Below are positions 60,201 through 64,000 of a stretch of 64,000 bases of DNA, piece after piece. Below the pieces are notes generated by a model. That model ran no database searches, was not told the origin of the DNA, and saw only the letters and a program-made list of their open reading frames with translations. Source of the stretch: Pristionchus mayeri (taxonomy: Eukaryota; Nematoda; Chromadorea; Rhabditida; Neodiplogasteridae); the NCBI GenBank assembly GCA_036245805.1, contig BTRK01000001.1, forward strand, positions 1,550,001 through 1,614,000. Reading direction: 5' to 3'. Position numbers and translations under genes: made by a program. Position 1 is the stretch's first letter; every line of letters begins with the position of its first letter.

Positions 60201-63200
60201 CCTTCGAGCACGACCACGGAAAGCAGCACCATCTCTTCTACTTCGGGATCCACTCCATCACCGTCGCCCTCAACCGAAACGAGTGAAGGCACTTACTCAA
60301 CGGAGGAGTCTTCGAGCACGACCACGGAAAGCAGCACCATCTCTGCTACTTCGGGATCCACTCCATCACCGTCGACCTCAACCGAAACGAGTGAAGGAAC
60401 TTACTCAACGGAGGAGTCTTCGAGCACGACCACGGAAAGCAGCACCATCTCTGCTACTTCGGGATCCACTCCATCACCGTCGACCTCAACCGAAACGAGT
60501 GAAGGCACTTACTCAACGGAGGAGTCTTCGAGCACGACCACGGAAAGCAGCACCATCTCTGCTTCTTCGGGATCCACTCCATCACCGTCGACCTCAACCG
60601 AAACGAGTGAAGGCACTTACTCAACCGAGGAGTCTTCGAGCATGACCACGGAAAGCAGCACCATCTCTGCTACTTCGGGATCCACTCCATCACCGTCGAC
60701 CTCAACCGAAACGAGTGAAGGCACTTACTCAACGGAGGAGTCTTCGAGCACGACCACGGAAAGCAGCACCATCTCTGCTACTTCGGGATCCACTCCATCA
60801 CCGTCGACCTCAACCGAAACGAGTGAAGGAACTTACTCAACGGAGGAGTCTTCGAGCACGACCACGGAAAGCAGCACCATCTCTGCTACTTCGGGATCCA
60901 CTCCATCACCGTCGACCTCAACCGAAACGAGTGAAGGCACTTACTCAACGGAGGAGTCTTCGAGCACGACCACGGAAAGCAGCACCATCTCTGCTTCTTC
61001 GGGATCCACTCCATCACCGTCGACCCCAACCGAAACGAGTGAAGGCACTTACTCGACGGAGGAGTCTTCAAGCACGACCACGGAAAGCAGCACCATCTCT
61101 GCTTCTTCGGGATCCACTCCATCACCGTCGACCTCAACCGAAACGAGTGAAGGCACTTACTCAACGGAGGAGTCTTCGAGCACGACCACGGAAAGCAGCA
61201 CCATCTCTGCTACTTCGGGATCCACTCCATCACCGTCGACCCCAACCGAAACGAGTGAAGGCACTTACTCGACGGAGGAGTCTTCAAGCACGACCACGGA
61301 AAGCAGCACCATCTCTGCTTCTTCGGGATCCACTCCATCACCGTCGACCTCAACCGAAACGAGTGAAGGCACTTACTCAACGGAGGAGTCTTCGAGCACG
61401 ACCACGGAAAGCAGCACCATCTCTGCTACTTCGGGATCCACTCCATCACCGTCGACCTCAACCGAAACGAGTGAAGGAACTTACTCAACGGAGGAGTCTT
61501 CGAGCACGACCACGGAAAGCAGCACCATCTCTGCTACTTCGGGATCCACTCCATCACCGTCGACCTCAACCGAAACGAGTGAAGGCACTTACTCAACGGA
61601 GGAGTCTTCGAGCACGACCACGGAAAGCAGCACCATCTCTGCTTCTTCGGGATCCACTCCATCACCGTCGACCTCAACCGAAACGAGTGAAGGCACTTAC
61701 TCAACCGAGGAGTCTTCGAGCATGACCACGGAAAGCAGCACCATCTCTGCTACTTCGGGATCCACTCCATCACCGTCGACCTCAACCGAAACGAGTGAAG
61801 GCACTTACTCAACGGAGGAGTCTTCGAGCACGACCACGGAAAGCAGCACCATCTCTGCTACTTCGGGATCCACTCCATCACCGTCGACCTCAACCGAAAC
61901 GAGTGAAGGAACTTACTCAACGGAGGAGTCTTCGAGCACGACCACGGAAAGCAGCACCATCTCTGCTACTTCGGGATCCACTCCATCACCGTCGACCTCA
62001 ACCGAAACGAGTGAAGGCACTTACTCAACGGAGGAGTCTTCGAGCACGACCACGGAAAGCAGCACCATCTCTGCTTCTTCGGGATCCACTCCATCACCGT
62101 CGACCCCAACCGAAACGAGTGAAGGCACTTACTCGACGGAGGAGTCTTCAAGCACGACCACGGAAAGCAGCACCATCTCTGCTTCTTCGGGATCCACTCC
62201 ATCACCGTCGACCTCAACCGAAACGAGTGAAGGCACTTACTCAACGGAGGAGTCTTCGAGCACGACCACGGAAAGCAGCACCATCTCTGCTACTTCGGGA
62301 TCCACTCCATCACCGTCGACCCCAACCGAAACGAGTGAAGGCACTTACTCGACGGAGGAGTCTTCAAGCACGACCACGGAAAGCAGCACCATCTCTGCTT
62401 CTTCGGGATCCACTCCATCACCGTCGACCTCAACCGAAACGAGTGAAGGCACTTACTCAACGGAGGAGTCTTCGAGCACGACCACGGAAAGCAGCACCAT
62501 CTCTGCTACTTCGGGATCCACTCCATCACCGTCGACCTCAACCGAAACGAGTGAAGGCACTTACTCAACGGAGGAGTCTTCGAGCACGACCACGGAAAGC
62601 AGCACCATCTCTGCTACTTCGGGATCCACTCCATCACCGTCGACCTCAACCGAAACGAGTGAAGGAACTTACTCAACGGAGGAGTCTTCGAGCACGACCA
62701 CGGAAAGCAGCACCATCTCTGCCACTTCGGGATCCACTCCATCACCGCCGACCTCAACCGAAACGAGTGAAGGCACTTACTCAACGGAGGAGTCTTCGAG
62801 CACGACCACGGAAAGCAGCACCATCTCTGCCACTTCGGGATCCACTCCATCACCGTCGACCTCAACCGAAACGAGTGAAGGCACTTACTCAACGGAGGAG
62901 TCTTCGAGCACGACAACGGAAAGCAGCACCATCTCTGCTACTTCGGGATCCACTCCATCACCGTCGACCTCAACCGAAACGAGTGAAGGCACTTACTCAA
63001 CGGAAGAGTCTTCGAGCACGACCACGGAAAGCAGCACCATCTCTGCTACTTCGGGATCCACTCCATCACCGTCGACCTCAACCGAAACGAGTGAAGGCAC
63101 TTACTCAACGGAGGAGTCTTCGAGCACGACCACGGAAAGCAGCCCCATCTCTGCTACTTCGGGATCCACTCCATCACCGTCGACCTCAACCGAAACGAGT

Positions 63201-64000
63201 GAAGGCACTTACTCAACGGAGGAGTCTTCGAGCACGACCACGGAAAGCAGCACCATCTCTGCTACTTCGGGATCCACTCCATCACCGTGGACCTCAACCG
63301 AAACGAGTGAAGGCACTTACTCAACGGAGGAGTCTTCGAGCACGACCACGGAAAGCAGCACCATCTCTGCTACTTCGGGATCCACTCCATCACCGTCGAC
63401 CTCAACCGAAACGAGTGAAGGAACTTACTCAACGGAGGAGTCTTCGAGCACGACCACGGAAAGCAGCACCATCTCTGCTACTTCGGGATCCACTCCATCA
63501 CCGTCGACCTCAACCGAAACGAGTGAAGGCACTTACTCAACGGAGGAGTCTTCGAGCACGACCACGGAAAGCAGCACCATCTCTGCTACTTCGGGATCCA
63601 CTCCATCACCGTCGACCTCAACCGAAACGAGTGAAGGCACTTACTCAACGGAGGAGTCTTCGAGCACGACCACGGAAAGCAGCACCATCTCTGCTACTTC
63701 GGGATCCACTCCATCACCGTGGACCTCAACCGAAACGAGTGAAGGCACTTACTCAACGGAGGAGTCTTCGAGCACGACCACGGAAAGCAGCACCATCTCT
63801 GCTACTTCGGGATCCACTCCATCACCGTCGACCTCAACCGAAACGAGTGAAGGCACTTACTCAACGGAGGAGTCTTCAAGCACGACCACGGAAAGCAGCA
63901 CCATCTCTGCTACTTCGGGATCCACTCCATCACCGTCGACCTCAACCGAAACGAGTGAAGGCACTTACTCGACGGAGGAGTCTTCAAGCACGACCACGGA
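45249..64000 (+). CDS. Giant type II membrane, VWA-like, mucin-repeat protein; 3' end outside window
   Basis: Start ATG 45249 (MDSERDEPPQLHQVVATVTP). Exons to about 45780 give some 90 hydrophilic residues (RREEGTQRGGNPHSD) ending in a basic RKTAVTLWR; the exon at 45988 then gives a hydrophobic helix (AFLLILLIVLISVAVVVVL), so the N-terminus should be cytoplasmic (type II). After a 1.9-kb intron come exons that join in phase: 48014-48099 (NVTVAVNVGMATTEMKRSKR), a 48190 exon ending GDIGVR, then FIWYSDAPKQSLLFDTW, 50037-50109, 50325-50395 and 50478-50586 (VIIFAPNMERSSVEKAYNLT). Alternating hydrophobic strands and helices look like a von Willebrand A fold without the metal-binding DxSxS. From 50643 one exon is open to the window end, dominated by the 36-residue Ser/Thr repeat. 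At least one linker exon after the membrane helix is missing from my model. Probable heavily O-glycosylated surface or cuticle-facing mucin; function unknown. Confidence 0.75.
46644..47846. mobile_element. Fold-back-like DNA element in the mucin-gene intron
   Basis: Outer inverted repeats of about 38 bp: cagaaaaaattcgggtcacg onward at 46644-46683 against its reverse complement at 47807-47846, few mismatches. Inside, a longer imperfect inverted repeat pairs about 46695-46840 with about 47245-47395 (agaacacctatctacttcat against gtggataggcgttct and so on). The 3' side carries about 400 unmatched bases (47395-47806), possibly a nested insertion or element body. No transposase was recognised. Confidence 0.7.
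48686..49952. mobile_element. 1.27-kb element with 28-bp inverted ends
   Basis: AGGTTGTAACATAAGTTTTG onward at the left matches the reverse complement of the right end over 28 bp with one difference. Length and end size resemble mariner/Tc1 elements, but no transposase motif was found and the target duplication is unclear. It lies inside the intron between the FDTW exon and the 50037 exon. Confidence 0.72.
50673..64000 (+). repeat. Coding minisatellite: >123 tandem units of 108 bp (36 residues)
   Basis: Unit starts fall at 50673 + 108n. Comparing lines 540 bp apart (5 units) shows the same register at 50761 and 63721, so there is no net insertion or deletion over 120 units. Consensus peptide in two parts: EGTYSTEESSSTTTESSTIS then ATSGSTPSPSTSTETS; 13 Ser, 11 Thr, 5 Glu, 2 Pro, no Cys, Lys or Arg. 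Unit 1 is divergent (STLENSITTTESS), as expected at an array edge. Variants are few and recurrent: GGC/GGA, TCA/TCG, GCT ACT/GCT TCT/TCT ACT/GCC ACT, ACC/CCC, TCA/CCA and rare TTA, ATG, TGG. The array runs off the window. Confidence 0.98.

Noticed and set aside
50779..61725. Arg/Pro/Leu-rich open reading frames of up to about 1,000 codons on the + strand (RRSLRARPRKAAPSLLL unit)
   Set aside because: They are the wrong frame of the 108-bp repeat: open only because 108 is divisible by 3, and broken by variants that are harmless in the Ser/Thr frame, which alone joins the upstream exons in phase.
58402..62916. Minus-strand ORFs of about 92-100 codons in the array
   Set aside because: Shadows of the same repeat; open only where local variants remove stop codons.

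Overview
The window is animal nuclear DNA and almost certainly nematode. It has short introns (often 40-60 bp) with tight GT...TTTCAG borders, candidate spliced-leader acceptors just upstream of several start codons, a cuticle collagen with the nematode N-terminal domain, a family 92 glycosyltransferase (DUF23, expanded in nematodes) and a lim-4-type LIM-homeobox gene. A diplogastrid such as Pristionchus would fit, but that is inference. No CRISPR array, operon or bacterial gene was seen. Gene models were assembled by hand from exon phases and conserved domains, so small exons may be missing.

Layout. 191-3792 (+): 3' part of a Notch receptor gene (lin-12/glp-1 family). 5076-7242 (+): KCTD-like BTB protein. 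8781-15166 (+): LIM-homeodomain factor like LIM-4, with a dead mariner (12653-13902) in the intron that splits its homeodomain and a GGCACTA-ended MITE in a later intron. 17387-20567 (+): GT92 glycosyltransferase with a tRNA-Arg relic in an intron. 20568-24738: a repeat-rich stretch with ribosomal protein L3 fragments, a possible chimeric mini-gene, and a small novel gene whose first exon is duplicated. 24739-30222 (-): unrecognised multi-exon gene with an acidic N-terminus and a helix-turn-helix-like segment. 30535-41058 (+): condensin ATPase SMC-4. 41683-43347 (+): cuticle collagen. 45249 to beyond the right edge (+): a giant protein with a type II membrane anchor, a von Willebrand A-like ectodomain and a Ser/Thr-rich 36-residue repeat.

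The most remarkable object is that last gene. From 50673 to 64000 it carries more than 123 units of 108 bp (36 codons, about two-thirds Ser+Thr) in unbroken register. Only one frame stays open throughout; that frame lacks ATG over long stretches, so an ATG-based ORF search would instead show long Arg/Pro/Leu-rich ORFs that are artefacts. The array has a higher-order structure with variant blocks recurring at multiples of 5 units.

The genes do not form one pathway: signalling (Notch), transcription (LIM-4), chromosome condensation (SMC-4), glycosylation (GT92), cuticle (collagen) and a probable surface mucin are simply neighbours.
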